This document shows positions 27,997 through 36,584 of a DNA stretch of 60,858 nucleotides, in pieces (the first letter of the stretch is position 1; the number at the start of each line of letters is the position of its first letter). The notes below the pieces were generated by a model. It did no database searches, was not told the DNA's origin, and saw only the letters and a program-made list of their open reading frames with translations. The position numbers and the translations under genes are program-made. The stretch spans positions 1 to 60,858 of the forward strand of contig MNEG01000043.1 in the NCBI GenBank assembly GCA_001917585.1. Direction: 5' to 3'. The DNA is from Candidatus Rokubacteria bacterium 13_1_40CM_68_15 (GTDB lineage Bacteria > Methylomirabilota > Methylomirabilia > Rokubacteriales > CSP1-6).

Positions 27997-28821
27997 TCAT
28001 CCGACGATGTCCTCGCCCCCGTCGACGCCGATGACGTTGCCCGTGATCCACGCCGTGTCGGGATGGGCGAGGACGACGAGCGCCCGGGCGACGTCATCGG
28101 GCGTGGTCAGACGTCCGCTGGGATTGCGGCGGCGGGCCTGGTCGACCAGCACCTCGTAGCCGGGAATCTTCTGCGCGGCCGGGGTCGGCGTCACGCCGGC
28201 CCGGATAGCATTGACGGTGATGCCGCGCGGTGCCAGCTCCATGGCGAGCTGGCGTACATGGGACTCGACCGCGGCCTTGGCCGCGGACACCGGCCCGTAC
28301 GCCGGCAGCACGCGACGGCCGCCCGACGACGTCAGGGCGAAGATGCGGCCTCCCTCGGTCATGAGCCCGCGCGCCACCAGCTCTTGAGTCCAGTACACGA
28401 GCGTGTGAGCCATCACGTCGACCGTCATGTCCATCTGCGCGGGGCTCACCGCTTCCTTGACGGGATCGGCGATGAAGGGTCGGAGCGTGCCGAAGGCCAA
28501 CGAGTGGAGCAGCACGGTGAGTCGGCCGACGCCCCCGCGCGCCTGCATCGCGCGCGTCATGTCCTCCACGACTTCGGCGCGACGCTCGGCGTCGGCGGCG
28601 TTGACGTTGAAGAAGCGGGCCTGGCGGCCGAGCGCTTCGATCGCGGCCACGATGCGCTCGACGTTGGCGAGCGTCGCCTTGCGGTCGAGATGGACGCCGA
28701 AGACGTCGACGCCGGCCCGCGCCAGCGCGATGCTCGCCGCTTCGCCGAAGCCCGACGACGCGCCGAGCACGAGCGCCCAGCCGTCGAGCCGCACGGGAGC
28801 CGATTGCATGGACTCGCGCAT
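27997..28821 (-). CDS. SDR enzyme resembling enoyl-ACP reductase FabL/FabI
   Basis: A 274-residue Rossmann enzyme. The cofactor loop is LVLGASSGFGEA, and the catalytic pair is Tyr and Lys seven positions apart (YGPVSAAK), the Y-x6-K pattern of divergent SDRs such as FabI and FabL rather than Y-x3-K. HSLAFGTLRPF resembles the FabI substrate loop, and GRLTTPDDVARALVVLAH with ITGNVIGVDGG is a typical end. It probably reduces enoyl-ACP in fatty acid synthesis. ATG 28809 is an alternative start. It is cotranscribed with uppP and divergent from the CinA-domain gene. Confidence 0.8.
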   Translation of the reverse strand: MRESMQSAPVRLDGWALVLGASSGFGEAASIALARAGVDVFGVHLDRKATLANVERIVAAIEALGRQARFFNVNAADAERRAEVVEDMTRAMQARGGVGRLTVLLHSLAFGTLRPFIADPVKEAVSPAQMDMTVDVMAHTLVYWTQELVARGLMTEGGRIFALTSSGGRRVLPAYGPVSAAKAAVESHVRQLAMELAPRGITVNAIRAGVTPTPAAQKIPGYEVLVDQARRRNPSGRLTTPDDVARALVVLAHPDTAWITGNVIGVDGGEDIVG

Positions 28822-28851
28822 TCTACCATCGTGTAGAATCGCCACCAGGTT

Positions 28852-29580
28852 ATGCCGAAGACCGCCGGCATCATCCTGGTCGGAAACGAGATCCTGTCGG
28901 GCAAGATCGAGGACGCCAACGCGATCTACCTCTGCCGCGAGCTCCGGCGCCTCGGCATGGACGTACGGAAGATCGCGATCATCCCCGACGACGTCGACGT
29001 GATCGCGGCCGAGGTGGCGGCGGCCCACCGCGCGTGGGACGTGGTCTTCACCTCGGGTGGCGTCGGCCCCACGCACGACGACGTCACCATCGAGGGCGTC
29101 GCGCGCGCGCTCGGCGTGGCGGTCGTTCGCCATCCCCAGCTGGCCGGGCTGCTCCGGCAGTACTACGGAGAGCGTCTCAACGAGGCGCATCTCAAGATGG
29201 CCGAGGTGCCGGAAGGCGCCGAGCTGGTGGGTGCCGAGTCGCTGCGCTTTCCCACCATCGTGATGCGGAACGTCTACATCCTGCCCGGCGTGCCCGAGAT
29301 CTTCCGCCAGAAGTTCGACGCGATCCGTGAGCGATTTCGCGACGAGCCCATCCATCTCAAGAACGTCTTCGTCCGCATCGGCGAGGGGACGCTGGCCGCC
29401 CACCTCAACGAGGTGCTCCGCCACTACCCCGCGCTGCTGCTCGGCTCTTATCCCGAGTTTTCCAATCCTGAGTACCGTGTGAAGGTCACGCTCGAGTCGC
29501 GCGACCCGAGCTACCTGGAGGCGGCGCTGGCCATGTTCGTCAAGGGGCTGCCCGTCGACGCCGTCGTCAAGATCACCTAG
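28852..29580 (+). CDS. CinA N-terminal / molybdopterin-binding domain protein
   Basis: A 242-residue protein with the MoCF-biosynthesis fold: AGIILVGNEILSGKIEDAN, VVFTSGGVGPTHDDVTIEG and ILPGVPEIFRQKF. It covers the N-terminal part of CinA (COG1058) and lacks the C-terminal deamidase domain. COG1058 domains can act as ADP-ribose pyrophosphatases, so a nucleotide-cleaving role is possible. Its stop is 6 bases before the following glycosyltransferase gene. Confidence 0.9.
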   Translation: MPKTAGIILVGNEILSGKIEDANAIYLCRELRRLGMDVRKIAIIPDDVDVIAAEVAAAHRAWDVVFTSGGVGPTHDDVTIEGVARALGVAVVRHPQLAGLLRQYYGERLNEAHLKMAEVPEGAELVGAESLRFPTIVMRNVYILPGVPEIFRQKFDAIRERFRDEPIHLKNVFVRIGEGTLAAHLNEVLRHYPALLLGSYPEFSNPEYRVKVTLESRDPSYLEAALAMFVKGLPVDAVVKIT

Positions 29581-29586
29581 CGTCGG

Positions 29587-31296
29587 GTGCGCCTGATTCC
29601 GCTCGGTGTCTCCGTCATCGTAGCGGCGCTCGTGTTCGTGGGCCTCGGCGACGCGCCCTTCCTCGATCCGCCGGAGGGATTCCACGCCGTCGTCGCGCGC
29701 ACGATGAGCGAGCGCGGCGACTTCGTCACCCCTCGCTTCGATGACGTGCGGTACTTCGACACGCCGCCGCTGCTCTACTGGCTGTTGTCCACGGCCTTCG
29801 CGGTCGCCGGTCCCACGCCGGCCGCCGCCCGCTTCTGGTCAGCGGTGGGCGGCGTCGCGTGCGCTGCGGTGACCGCGGAGATCGGCCTGCTGATCGGCGG
29901 CGCTCGCGTCGGATTCCTGGCCGGGCTGATGGTGGCGGCCAACCTCGGCATCTTCCTCCACTCCCGCCTGGTCGAGCCCGATGCCCTCTTCATCTTCTTC
30001 ATCACACTGGCCTACGCGGGATTCGCCGCCGCCTATCTGGGCCGCGGTGGGCGGCGCGGCCTCGTCGTGTTCTACGCCAGCCTCGCGCTGGCCGCCATCA
30101 CCAAGGACGCGGTGCTGGCGGTCGGAGCGCTCGTCGCCGCCGGAGTGTTTCTCGTCGTCACGCGGGAGCGCCCGCTGCAACCATGGGCGCCGTGGTGGGG
30201 GATCGCGCTCTTCGCCGCGCTTCCCGTCGCCTGGTATCTCGCGGTCGAGACGCGCAACCACGGGTTCCTCTGGTACACGGTCGTCGACAACCACGTCCTC
30301 AGGCTCGTGCAGGACCGGCACTTCCCCGACGACCACGTGCCGCTGCGGACGCTCGACTTCCTCGGAGCAACCGTGGGTGCCTTCCTGCCGTGGTCCCTGG
30401 CCGCGCCGTGGGCGATCGCGCGGGCGTTCCGCCGCCCGTGGCGGACCGCGACGGACCGTCTGTGGGTCCTCTTCGCGGTGTGGGCGCTGCTCCTGGTGAG
30501 CTTCTTCATCGTGTTGCCCTTCAAGCTCGCGCATGATGCATTGGCGGCGTTCCCGGCGCTCGCGCTTCTCGTCGCCCGGCTGTGGGACGATACGCTGGTC
30601 GGCGAACCGCACGCGCTCCGGGCGCGAACGCTCATGGTGCCGATCCTGGTGGTGCTCGGCGCCGCCGGCGTTCTCGCCACGCTGGTCTGGCGGGGCGTCG
30701 TCGACGCGCGGGCGCTGCCGCTCCGGTGGTTGGACGTGGCCACGCGCAACCTCGGTGCGCGGGGGCAGGAGTTGCCGCATGAGTCGCTGTTGCTCGGACC
30801 GGTGCTGCTCTCCTCGACCGTGATTTTCGGCGTTGCCGTCGTCGCGCTGGCCGTCGCGGTGTGGCGCGGATGGACCGAGCTCGGCATCACCGTGGGGCTG
30901 GGGGCGATGCTGGCGTTCCTGCCGGTGGCCGGCAAGGCCATGGCAGACTACGCGCTTGCGCGGTCGACGACACCGATCGTCGAAGCGCTCCGCCTTCGGC
31001 TGCAAGGACCCGCTCTGATCGCGCACGAGGGCGCGATCGAGCAGAGCGCCTCGATCGTCCTCGCCCTCGACCGGCCCGTCAAGATCGTCAACGGGCGGCC
31101 GTCGACGCTGGCCTTCGGCGCCACCTTCGACGAGGCGCGCGATATTTTCTGGGATGGCGCGCGGCTCCGCGCCGCCTGGGCCGCGCCCGGGCGCCACTTC
31201 CTCATCTCGATCGTGCCGGCCGAGCGCAGCGTCGTGACGACCCTCCCCTCGGGGAGCGTGCATCTCCTGATCGCGACCGGCGGTCGCCGGCTCTAG
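29587..31296 (+). CDS. GT-C (ArnT/PMT-like) glycosyltransferase
   Basis: A 569-residue membrane protein with about 11-12 helices. The first periplasmic loop has the catalytic-type acid in FLDPPEGFHAVVARTMSERG, then FDTPPLLYWL and HSRLVEPDALFIFF, the pattern of ArnT and protein mannosyltransferases that use polyprenyl-phosphate sugars. A soluble C-terminal part follows. It probably glycosylates a lipid or protein at the outer face of the inner membrane. The next gene, a dolichyl-phosphate mannose synthase-like enzyme, could make its donor. Confidence 0.88.
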   Translation: MRLIPLGVSVIVAALVFVGLGDAPFLDPPEGFHAVVARTMSERGDFVTPRFDDVRYFDTPPLLYWLLSTAFAVAGPTPAAARFWSAVGGVACAAVTAEIGLLIGGARVGFLAGLMVAANLGIFLHSRLVEPDALFIFFITLAYAGFAAAYLGRGGRRGLVVFYASLALAAITKDAVLAVGALVAAGVFLVVTRERPLQPWAPWWGIALFAALPVAWYLAVETRNHGFLWYTVVDNHVLRLVQDRHFPDDHVPLRTLDFLGATVGAFLPWSLAAPWAIARAFRRPWRTATDRLWVLFAVWALLLVSFFIVLPFKLAHDALAAFPALALLVARLWDDTLVGEPHALRARTLMVPILVVLGAAGVLATLVWRGVVDARALPLRWLDVATRNLGARGQELPHESLLLGPVLLSSTVIFGVAVVALAVAVWRGWTELGITVGLGAMLAFLPVAGKAMADYALARSTTPIVEALRLRLQGPALIAHEGAIEQSASIVLALDRPVKIVNGRPSTLAFGATFDEARDIFWDGARLRAAWAAPGRHFLISIVPAERSVVTTLPSGSVHLLIATGGRRL

Positions 31297-31303
31297 TCGA
31301 ACC

Positions 31304-32080
31304 GTGGCGATTGACCCGCCGAAACGGAGAGTCGTGGTCGTGATGCCGGCCTACAACGCCGGTCGAACACTGCGCATGACGTACGAGGAGCTCCCCAAAG
31401 ACACGGTGAGCACGGTCATCCTCGTCGACGACGGCTCGACCGACGCCACGCTGGAAGTCGCCCGCCAGCTCGGCCTTCAGGTCTTCGTCCACAACCGCAA
31501 CTATGGGTACGGCGCGAACCAGAAGACCTGCTACACGGAAGCGCTCCGGGCCGGCGCCGACATCGTCGTGATGGTGCACCCCGACTATCAATACGATCCG
31601 CGCCTGGTGCCGCAGATCATCGAGCCCATCCTGCAGGGCCAGGCCGACGTGGTGCTGGGCTCGCGGCTCAAGAGCGGCTCGCCTATCGCGCAGGGGATGC
31701 CGTGGTGGAAGTACGTCGCGAACCGCGCCCTCACGCGCCTCGAGAACTGGGCGTTCGCGCTCGATCTCTCGGAGTATCACACGGGCTACCGGGCGTTCCG
31801 TCGCGAGGTCCTGGAGGGCGTCAACTTCCTGCTCGACTCCGACGGCTTCATCTTCGATCAGGAGATCATCGGTCAGGCAGTCTCCGCCGGCTTTCGCATC
31901 AGCGAGATCGCGGTGCCCACGCGTTACTTCCCCGAGGCCTCGTCGGCGAGCTTCGCGGCGTCGACGGTCTACGGCGTCAAAATTTTGACGATGCTCTTCT
32001 GGTTCTCGCTGCACCGCCTGGGGCTGCGGCGCTCACGCCGCTTCGACAGCTTGCGCGCCCGCTATACGCGATTGACTTAG
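31304..32080 (+). CDS. Family 2 glycosyltransferase (polyprenyl-phosphate sugar synthase-like)
   Basis: A 258-residue GT-A enzyme: VVVMPAYNAGRTL, ILVDDGSTDAT, the DxD-type MVHPDYQYDPRLV and FDQEIIGQAVSAGFRISE. It resembles DPM1/UgtP-type enzymes that load a sugar onto polyprenyl phosphate. A C-terminal amphipathic stretch (ILTMLFWFSLHRLGLRRSRR) could touch the membrane. It lies 7 bases after the GT-C gene, so together they form a donor synthase and transferase pair. The start is GTG. Confidence 0.9.
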   Translation: MAIDPPKRRVVVVMPAYNAGRTLRMTYEELPKDTVSTVILVDDGSTDATLEVARQLGLQVFVHNRNYGYGANQKTCYTEALRAGADIVVMVHPDYQYDPRLVPQIIEPILQGQADVVLGSRLKSGSPIAQGMPWWKYVANRALTRLENWAFALDLSEYHTGYRAFRREVLEGVNFLLDSDGFIFDQEIIGQAVSAGFRISEIAVPTRYFPEASSASFAASTVYGVKILTMLFWFSLHRLGLRRSRRFDSLRARYTRLT

Positions 32081-32083
32081 GAG

Positions 32084-32110
32084 TTGGGGGGCCCCGAGAT
32101 GGCCCCCCAA
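32084..32110 (+). terminator. Strong hairpin after the glycosyltransferase gene
   Basis: TTGGGGGGCC pairs perfectly with GGCCCCCCAA over a 7-base loop, 4 bases after the stop codon. No T-run follows, so it may act as a Rho-assisted or structural terminator. It resembles the hairpins at 20990 and 49988. Confidence 0.6.
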
Positions 32111-32125
32111 ACCCCCCAACGCTCG

Positions 32126-32396
32126 GAGCGTCCCGGCGCAGCCGTGGCGCTCCTCGATTACGCGACAGGCGACGCCCCGAGATAGCCCTCGGCTAGTCGA
32201 GCGAAGGGGCTACGCCCCCCTCGGACTCCCCCGGCCTACGTTCAGAGCGCCCCGGCGCAGCCGCGACGCTCCTCGATTACGCGGCAGGCGACGCCCCGAG
32301 ATAGCCCTCGGCTAGTCGAGCGAAGGGGGCTACGCCCCCCTCGGACTCCCCCGGCCTACGTTCAGAGCGCCCCGGCGCAGCCGTTGCGCTCCTCGA
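32126..32396. repeat. Tandem repeat, 119/120-base unit, about 2.3 copies
   Basis: Full units start at 32126 (119 bases) and 32245 (120 bases), and a partial third at 32365 reaches 32396. The copies are nearly identical, differing by a few substitutions and one G. Each unit contains GGGGCTACGCCCC, a self-complementary core, and CCTCGGCTAGTCGAG. No credible reading frame runs through them. The repeat fills the gap between the convergent GT2 and NTF2-like genes. Confidence 0.9.
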
Positions 32397-32398
32397 CG

Positions 32399-32806
32399 TC
32401 ACGCGTCGGCGGTGGGCGAGCCCACGACGTGCGATGCGTGGTGGAGCACCATCCTCCAGCCGTCGGCCTCGCGCTGGAAGATGTTCGTGGCGATGACCGA
32501 GGTGACCGACACGCGACCCCGCACCTGGGAGAGGATGTTCTCGGTGCAGGTGACCCAGGCGAGGCTGCCCGAGACGGCGAGCTGGACGTCGCCGACGGTG
32601 AAGCGGATCTCGCCCGTGTTGTGGAAGATGGCCTCCCACGAGGCCCGGACGTTGTCCCAGCCGGCGAGCAGGGGCCAGCCCGGGTGCACGCACTTGACGT
32701 GCTCGCCGTGCGCCCACACTTTCTCCATCTCGGCGAGATCGAGGGCCTCGAACGCGCGATAGAAGCGCGCGTTGGCCTCCTCGACGTCGAGTCGGGCGCC
32801 CGTCAT
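32399..32806 (-). CDS. NTF2/SnoaL-like domain protein
   Basis: A 135-residue cone-fold protein: ARFYRAFEALDLAEMEKVW, GEHVKCVHPGWPLLAGWD, NVRASWEAIFHNTGEIRF and NIFQREADGWRMVLHHASH. The family includes small isomerases, ketosteroid-like binding proteins and subunits of ring hydroxylases. Its ATG overlaps the stop of the Rieske gene (ATGA), so the two are made together and may form part of a Rieske oxygenase or an electron-transfer pair. The last residues extend into the tandem-repeat boundary. Confidence 0.85.
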   Translation of the reverse strand: MTGARLDVEEANARFYRAFEALDLAEMEKVWAHGEHVKCVHPGWPLLAGWDNVRASWEAIFHNTGEIRFTVGDVQLAVSGSLAWVTCTENILSQVRGRVSVTSVIATNIFQREADGWRMVLHHASHVVGSPTADA

Positions 32807-33153
32807 GCAGTGTGACAGGAGACGACGACGTCGTCGCCGTCGTGCCGGACGACGAGGCGCGTGAGCTCGTCGCCGGCGCACGGCCCGGCCACGCAGTGCC
32901 CGGTGTCCGGCTCGAAGAGAGCGCCGTGCGTCGAGCAGACGAAGACGCGCCCGTCCTCGCTGAGGAACTCGTTGGGCCAGAGGTCGAGCGGTGTGCCCAC
33001 GTGAGGGCAGCGGTTGACATACGCGTGATAGACACCCTCGTGGTTGACGAGGAAGCCCTCCAGGTCACGACCGCCGCACATCAGACGTAACTTGGCGGTG
33101 GTTCCAGGTCCGAGATCGGCGGCGCGACAGCGCCACTCGCCCGGAGCGGTCAT
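32803..33153 (-). CDS. Rieske [2Fe-2S] ferredoxin-like protein
   Basis: A 116-residue protein with both halves of the Rieske cluster site: RCPHVGTPLDL (Cys-x-His) and VFVCSTHGALFEPDTG (Cys-x2-His). It is soluble, without signal peptide or membrane anchor, as in ferredoxin components of dioxygenases. ATG 33162 is an alternative start. It is divergent from the ABC transporter genes with about 25 bases between and is coupled to the NTF2-like gene. Confidence 0.9.
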   Translation of the reverse strand: MTAPGEWRCRAADLGPGTTAKLRLMCGGRDLEGFLVNHEGVYHAYVNRCPHVGTPLDLWPNEFLSEDGRVFVCSTHGALFEPDTGHCVAGPCAGDELTRLVVRHDGDDVVVSCHTA

Positions 33154-33177
33154 GGGCCGCATGTTACCATTCAGCCG

Positions 33178-34110
33178 ATGCTGGCGATCGAGGCGCGCGA
33201 TGTCGCAAAGACGTTCCGCGCCGGCTGGATCCGCCGGCGGGAGACGGTCGCGCTGCGGAGTGTCTCGCTCGCGGTTCCCCGCGGCGCCATCGTCGGTGTG
33301 CTGGGACCGAACGGCGCCGGCAAGACGACGCTCCTGTCGATCTTCGCCACGCTGCTCACGCCCGACCGCGGATCGGTGACCATTCTCGGCCACGACGTCG
33401 TCCGCGAGGCGGCCGCGCTTCGGCGGCGGCTCAACATGGCGAGCGGACGTCCGTCGTTCCTGTGGAGTCTACGTGTCGGCGAGATCGTGGCGTTCTACGG
33501 CCGTCTCTACGGGCTCCACGGCGCCACGCTGGCGCGGCGGGTCGACGAGCTCATCGAGACGTTCGAGCTCACCACCCATCGGCGCGCCCAGTACAACGAG
33601 CTGTCGACGGGGCTCAAGCAGCGCCTGGCCCTGGCCAAGGCGCTCGTCAACGAGCCGGAGCTCCTCTTTCTCGACGAGCCCACGCTGGGCCTCGATCCCG
33701 ACGTCTCGGTGCGGGTGCGCGCCCACATCAGGTCGCTGCGCCGCGAGCGCGGGATGACCATTGTGCTGACGACGCATTACATGCGGGAGGCCGAGGAGCT
33801 CTGCGACGAGATCGCCTTCATCAAGGACGGCCGCATCCTGGCCCGCGGCACCGCCGACGACCTCAAGCGTCAGATCGGCCTCGGCGACGTAATCGCCCTT
33901 CGGGTGGAGCCACCGGCGCCGTGGCTGCGTAACGCGCCAGGCGTGCTCCGGTGCGCCGACAACGACGGCTGGGTCCGATGCACGGTGGACGACGCCGAGA
34001 AGCGGTTGCCCGAGCTGCTGCGCCAGCTGTACGCCGAGGGGCGTGAGGTCAAGAGCGTGCAGGTGAAGGAGCCCGAGCTGGAGGAGGTCTTCGTTGAGCT
34101 GGCGCGCTGA
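33178..34110 (+). CDS. ABC-2 type exporter ATPase
   Basis: A 310-residue ATP-binding subunit. Walker A is GPNGAGKT at residues 43-50 and Walker B is [12 protein letters not shown]. The signature reads LSTGLKQRL instead of LSGGQ, as in several drug and polysaccharide exporters. A 70-residue C-terminal extension follows. It overlaps the permease gene by 17 bases. The substrate is unknown. Confidence 0.93.
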   Translation: MLAIEARDVAKTFRAGWIRRRETVALRSVSLAVPRGAIVGVLGPNGAGKTTLLSIFATLLTPDRGSVTILGHDVVREAAALRRRLNMASGRPSFLWSLRVGEIVAFYGRLYGLHGATLARRVDELIETFELTTHRRAQYNELSTGLKQRLALAKALVNEPELLFLDEPTLGLDPDVSVRVRAHIRSLRRERGMTIVLTTHYMREAEELCDEIAFIKDGRILARGTADDLKRQIGLGDVIALRVEPPAPWLRNAPGVLRCADNDGWVRCTVDDAEKRLPELLRQLYAEGREVKSVQVKEPELEEVFVELAR

Positions 34111-34888
34111 GGCGGTCGCGATCTGGGCCTTCGCCGTGCGCAATCTGCTGATGGCGACCCGGAACGTCTTCTTCTTCTTCGAGCTGCTCTTCTGGCCGAT
34201 CGTGGGCGTCGTGTCCATCGGCCTCATGACGCGCTTCCTGGAGCTGCGCAGCGAGGCCACCGCCTTCGTGCTGCTCGGGACGATCGCGCTCTCGGTGGTG
34301 CAGGTATGCCAGCTCGAGGTCGCGTATGCCGTGCTCTTCGACGTGTGGTCGAAGTCGATCAAGCACCAGTTCCTGGCACCGATCGGCGTGCGCCATCTCA
34401 CGCTCGGATCGTGGATCGTCGGCATGGCCCGTGGCGTCGTGATCTTTCTCATCCTGGCCGTGCTGGGCTGGTGGGCGTTCGGCGTGAACGTGATCGCTCC
34501 GGGGGTGGGCGCCCTCCTGGCGTTCCTGGCCGGCTGCTTCCTGACGGCGTGGATCATCGGCGTGGGGGTCTGCGCGCTCATCACGCTCTTCGGTAACCGC
34601 GCGGAAGCCTTCGCGTGGGCCAGCGCCAACCTCGTGCTGCTGCTGGCCGGCATCTACTATCCGATTTCGGTGCTCCCCACCCCGGTGGCGGCGGTCGCAT
34701 CCCTCATTCCGCTGACCCACTTTCTCGACGCCTATCGAGCCCACTACGGGTTCGCGTCGGAGTTTTCGCATCCGGTGGTCATCGGCTTCGGCCTGGCTGC
34801 GGCGTACGCGCTGCTCGCCCATCTCGCGCTGATGGCGGCGGTCCGGCACGCCCGCAGCTCGGGCCTGCTGCTCAAGATGTCCGAGTAA
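34094..34888 (+). CDS. ABC-2 type exporter permease
   Basis: A 264-residue inner-membrane protein with six helices of the ABC-2 family (NVFFFFELLFWPIVGVVS; WIVGMARGVVIFLILAV; ANLVLLLAGIYYPISVLP). The TTG start lies inside the ATPase gene, so the two subunits are translationally coupled. It probably forms a dimer that exports a lipid, glycan or drug. Confidence 0.9.
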   Translation: MSWRAEAVAIWAFAVRNLLMATRNVFFFFELLFWPIVGVVSIGLMTRFLELRSEATAFVLLGTIALSVVQVCQLEVAYAVLFDVWSKSIKHQFLAPIGVRHLTLGSWIVGMARGVVIFLILAVLGWWAFGVNVIAPGVGALLAFLAGCFLTAWIIGVGVCALITLFGNRAEAFAWASANLVLLLAGIYYPISVLPTPVAAVASLIPLTHFLDAYRAHYGFASEFSHPVVIGFGLAAAYALLAHLALMAAVRHARSSGLLLKMSE

Positions 34889-34899
34889 GGCGAGCCGAC

Positions 34900-35640
34900 G
34901 TGACGACGCTCGGTCCGGCCGTCGTGCTCGGGTTCGTTCTCGGGCTCCAGCACGCGACCGACCCCGATCACCTGGTCGCGGTGGCGACGATCGTGACGCG
35001 ATCGCGGCGATTCCGCGATGGCGCCATGGTCGGCGTGCTGTGGGGCATCGGTCACGCCGTCACGCTGACGCTGGCCGGCGGCATCGTCATCTTGCTCAAC
35101 GTCACGCTGCCGGCAACGCTGACGACGGGACTCGAGCTCCTGGTGGCCGGCGCCATCGTCGCCCTCGGGGTGTTCCGCCTGCGCGAGGCGCTGCGCGAGT
35201 TCGGCGGAGCGGCGCCCGCGCACCTGCTCGCCGATCACGATCACGCCGACGGCGGGGTGTTTCACAGCCACCCCCACGAGCACGGCGGTCGCGTCCACGC
35301 CCATCCGCACGTCCATCCCGAACCCTCGCTGCTCGGCGTGCTCGGTGGTGTGCGTCCGATCGCGCTACGGGCGCTGGGGATCGGCGCGCTGCACGGGCTG
35401 GCCGGAACGGCCGCGGTGTCGCTCCTCATCCTCGCCACGCTGCGCACCCCGCTCGAGGGCTTCGTCTATCTCGGAGTGTTTGCCCTGGGAACGATCGCGG
35501 GGATGAGCGCGCTCACGGCGGTCATGGCGTATCCGGTCGCGCTAGCGCTGCGCTTTCGACGTGCGCACCGCACGCTGGCGTTGGGCTCGGGAGCGGCGGC
35601 GATCATCTTCGGAATCGTGTATTTCGTGCGTTCGATCTGA
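34900..35640 (+). CDS. Nickel/cobalt transporter-like membrane protein with His-rich loop
   Basis: A 246-residue protein with about six helices. The first helix carries the NiCoT metal-binding pattern H-x4-D-H in GLQHATDPDHLVAVA, followed by GIGHAVTLTLAGG. A cytoplasmic or periplasmic loop is very rich in histidine (ADHDHADGGVFHSHPHEHGG and further His-x-His pairs). A later helix reads ALGIGALHGLAGTAA. It may import nickel or cobalt, or export excess metal like RcnA. It starts 11 bases after the ABC permease but is probably functionally separate. Confidence 0.85.
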   Translation: MTTLGPAVVLGFVLGLQHATDPDHLVAVATIVTRSRRFRDGAMVGVLWGIGHAVTLTLAGGIVILLNVTLPATLTTGLELLVAGAIVALGVFRLREALREFGGAAPAHLLADHDHADGGVFHSHPHEHGGRVHAHPHVHPEPSLLGVLGGVRPIALRALGIGALHGLAGTAAVSLLILATLRTPLEGFVYLGVFALGTIAGMSALTAVMAYPVALALRFRRAHRTLALGSGAAAIIFGIVYFVRSI

Positions 35641-35648
35641 GGCGCCCC

Positions 35649-36575
35649 TCAGCGGTTCAAGAACTTCCTGACGCTGCTCGCGATGCCGGCGGGATCGAGG
35701 CCGTGCTTGGCATAGAGACTCTTGGGGTCGCCCGACTCGCCGAAGCCCTGGACGCCCAGGCGCTTGTGCGGCGTCGGCAGTACCTCGGAGAGGAGCTCGG
35801 CGACGGCGCCGCCGAGCCCGCCCGCAATCGAGTGATCCTCGACGGTCACGATGTGCCCGGTCCGCCCGGCCGAGGCCACGAGCGTCTCCTCGTCGAGCGG
35901 CTTGATCGAGGATGCGTTGACGACCTCGGCCGAGATGCCGTCGGCGGCCAGCATCTTCGCCGCTGCGACGCAGTTCGCGATCGGGCCTCCCGAGCCGACG
36001 AGGGTGACGTCGACGCCGGCATTGAGCGTGAGCCAGCGGCCGAGACGGAAGCGCGAGTCGGGCGGGCACACCGGCTCCATGTTCTGACGCGTGAGTCGCA
36101 GGTAGAGCGGCCCGTCGTGCTCGATGGCGTAGGCCACGGCCTGCTTCGTCTCGTGCTCGTCGGCCGGCTGCACGATCGGAATGTTCGGCAGCGCGCGCAG
36201 ACAGGCGATGTCTTCCAGCCCCATCTGGCTGTAGCCGTCCTCGCCGATCGCGATCCCCGCGTGGGTGCCCACCAGCTTCACATTGGCGTTGGTGTAGGCG
36301 ACCGAGATGCGGATCGTCTCGAAGCGGCCGGCCAGGAAGCAGGCGAACGAGCAGACGAACGGGACCTTGCCGGCCAGCGCGAGGCCGGCGGCGATGCCGA
36401 TGGCGTTCTGCTCGGCGATGCCGACGTTGAAGGCGCGCTCCGGATACTTCTTCGCGAAGCTGACCGTCATGGTGGACTTCGACAGATCGGCGTCCACGCT
36501 GACGATGCGGTCGTCGCGGGCGCCCAGCTCGAGCAACGCTTCACCGAAGGCGGCGCGGGTCGCTTTCGCGGGCAT
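35649..36575 (-). CDS. Transketolase, C-terminal subunit
   Basis: A 308-residue protein with the pyrimidine-binding and C-terminal transketolase domains: RAFNVGIAEQNAIGIAAGLA with the catalytic Glu, then FACFLAGRFETIRIS and GTHAGIAIGEDGYSQMGLED. It is the second half of a transketolase split into two genes, as in many bacteria and archaea. It starts 9 bases downstream of the N-terminal subunit gene. Confidence 0.93.
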   Translation of the reverse strand: MPAKATRAAFGEALLELGARDDRIVSVDADLSKSTMTVSFAKKYPERAFNVGIAEQNAIGIAAGLALAGKVPFVCSFACFLAGRFETIRISVAYTNANVKLVGTHAGIAIGEDGYSQMGLEDIACLRALPNIPIVQPADEHETKQAVAYAIEHDGPLYLRLTRQNMEPVCPPDSRFRLGRWLTLNAGVDVTLVGSGGPIANCVAAAKMLAADGISAEVVNASSIKPLDEETLVASAGRTGHIVTVEDHSIAGGLGGAVAELLSEVLPTPHKRLGVQGFGESGDPKSLYAKHGLDPAGIASSVRKFLNR

Positions 36576-36584
36576 CGGGTCTCC

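Noticed and set aside
27993..28097. A 35-codon N-terminal extension of UppP
   Set aside because: It overlaps the end of the SDR gene and is Ser/Arg-rich, while ATG 27992 directly precedes the conserved UppP start.
32126..32396. CRISPR array
   Set aside because: Units of 119-120 bases repeat as a whole without variable spacers, and no cas genes are present.
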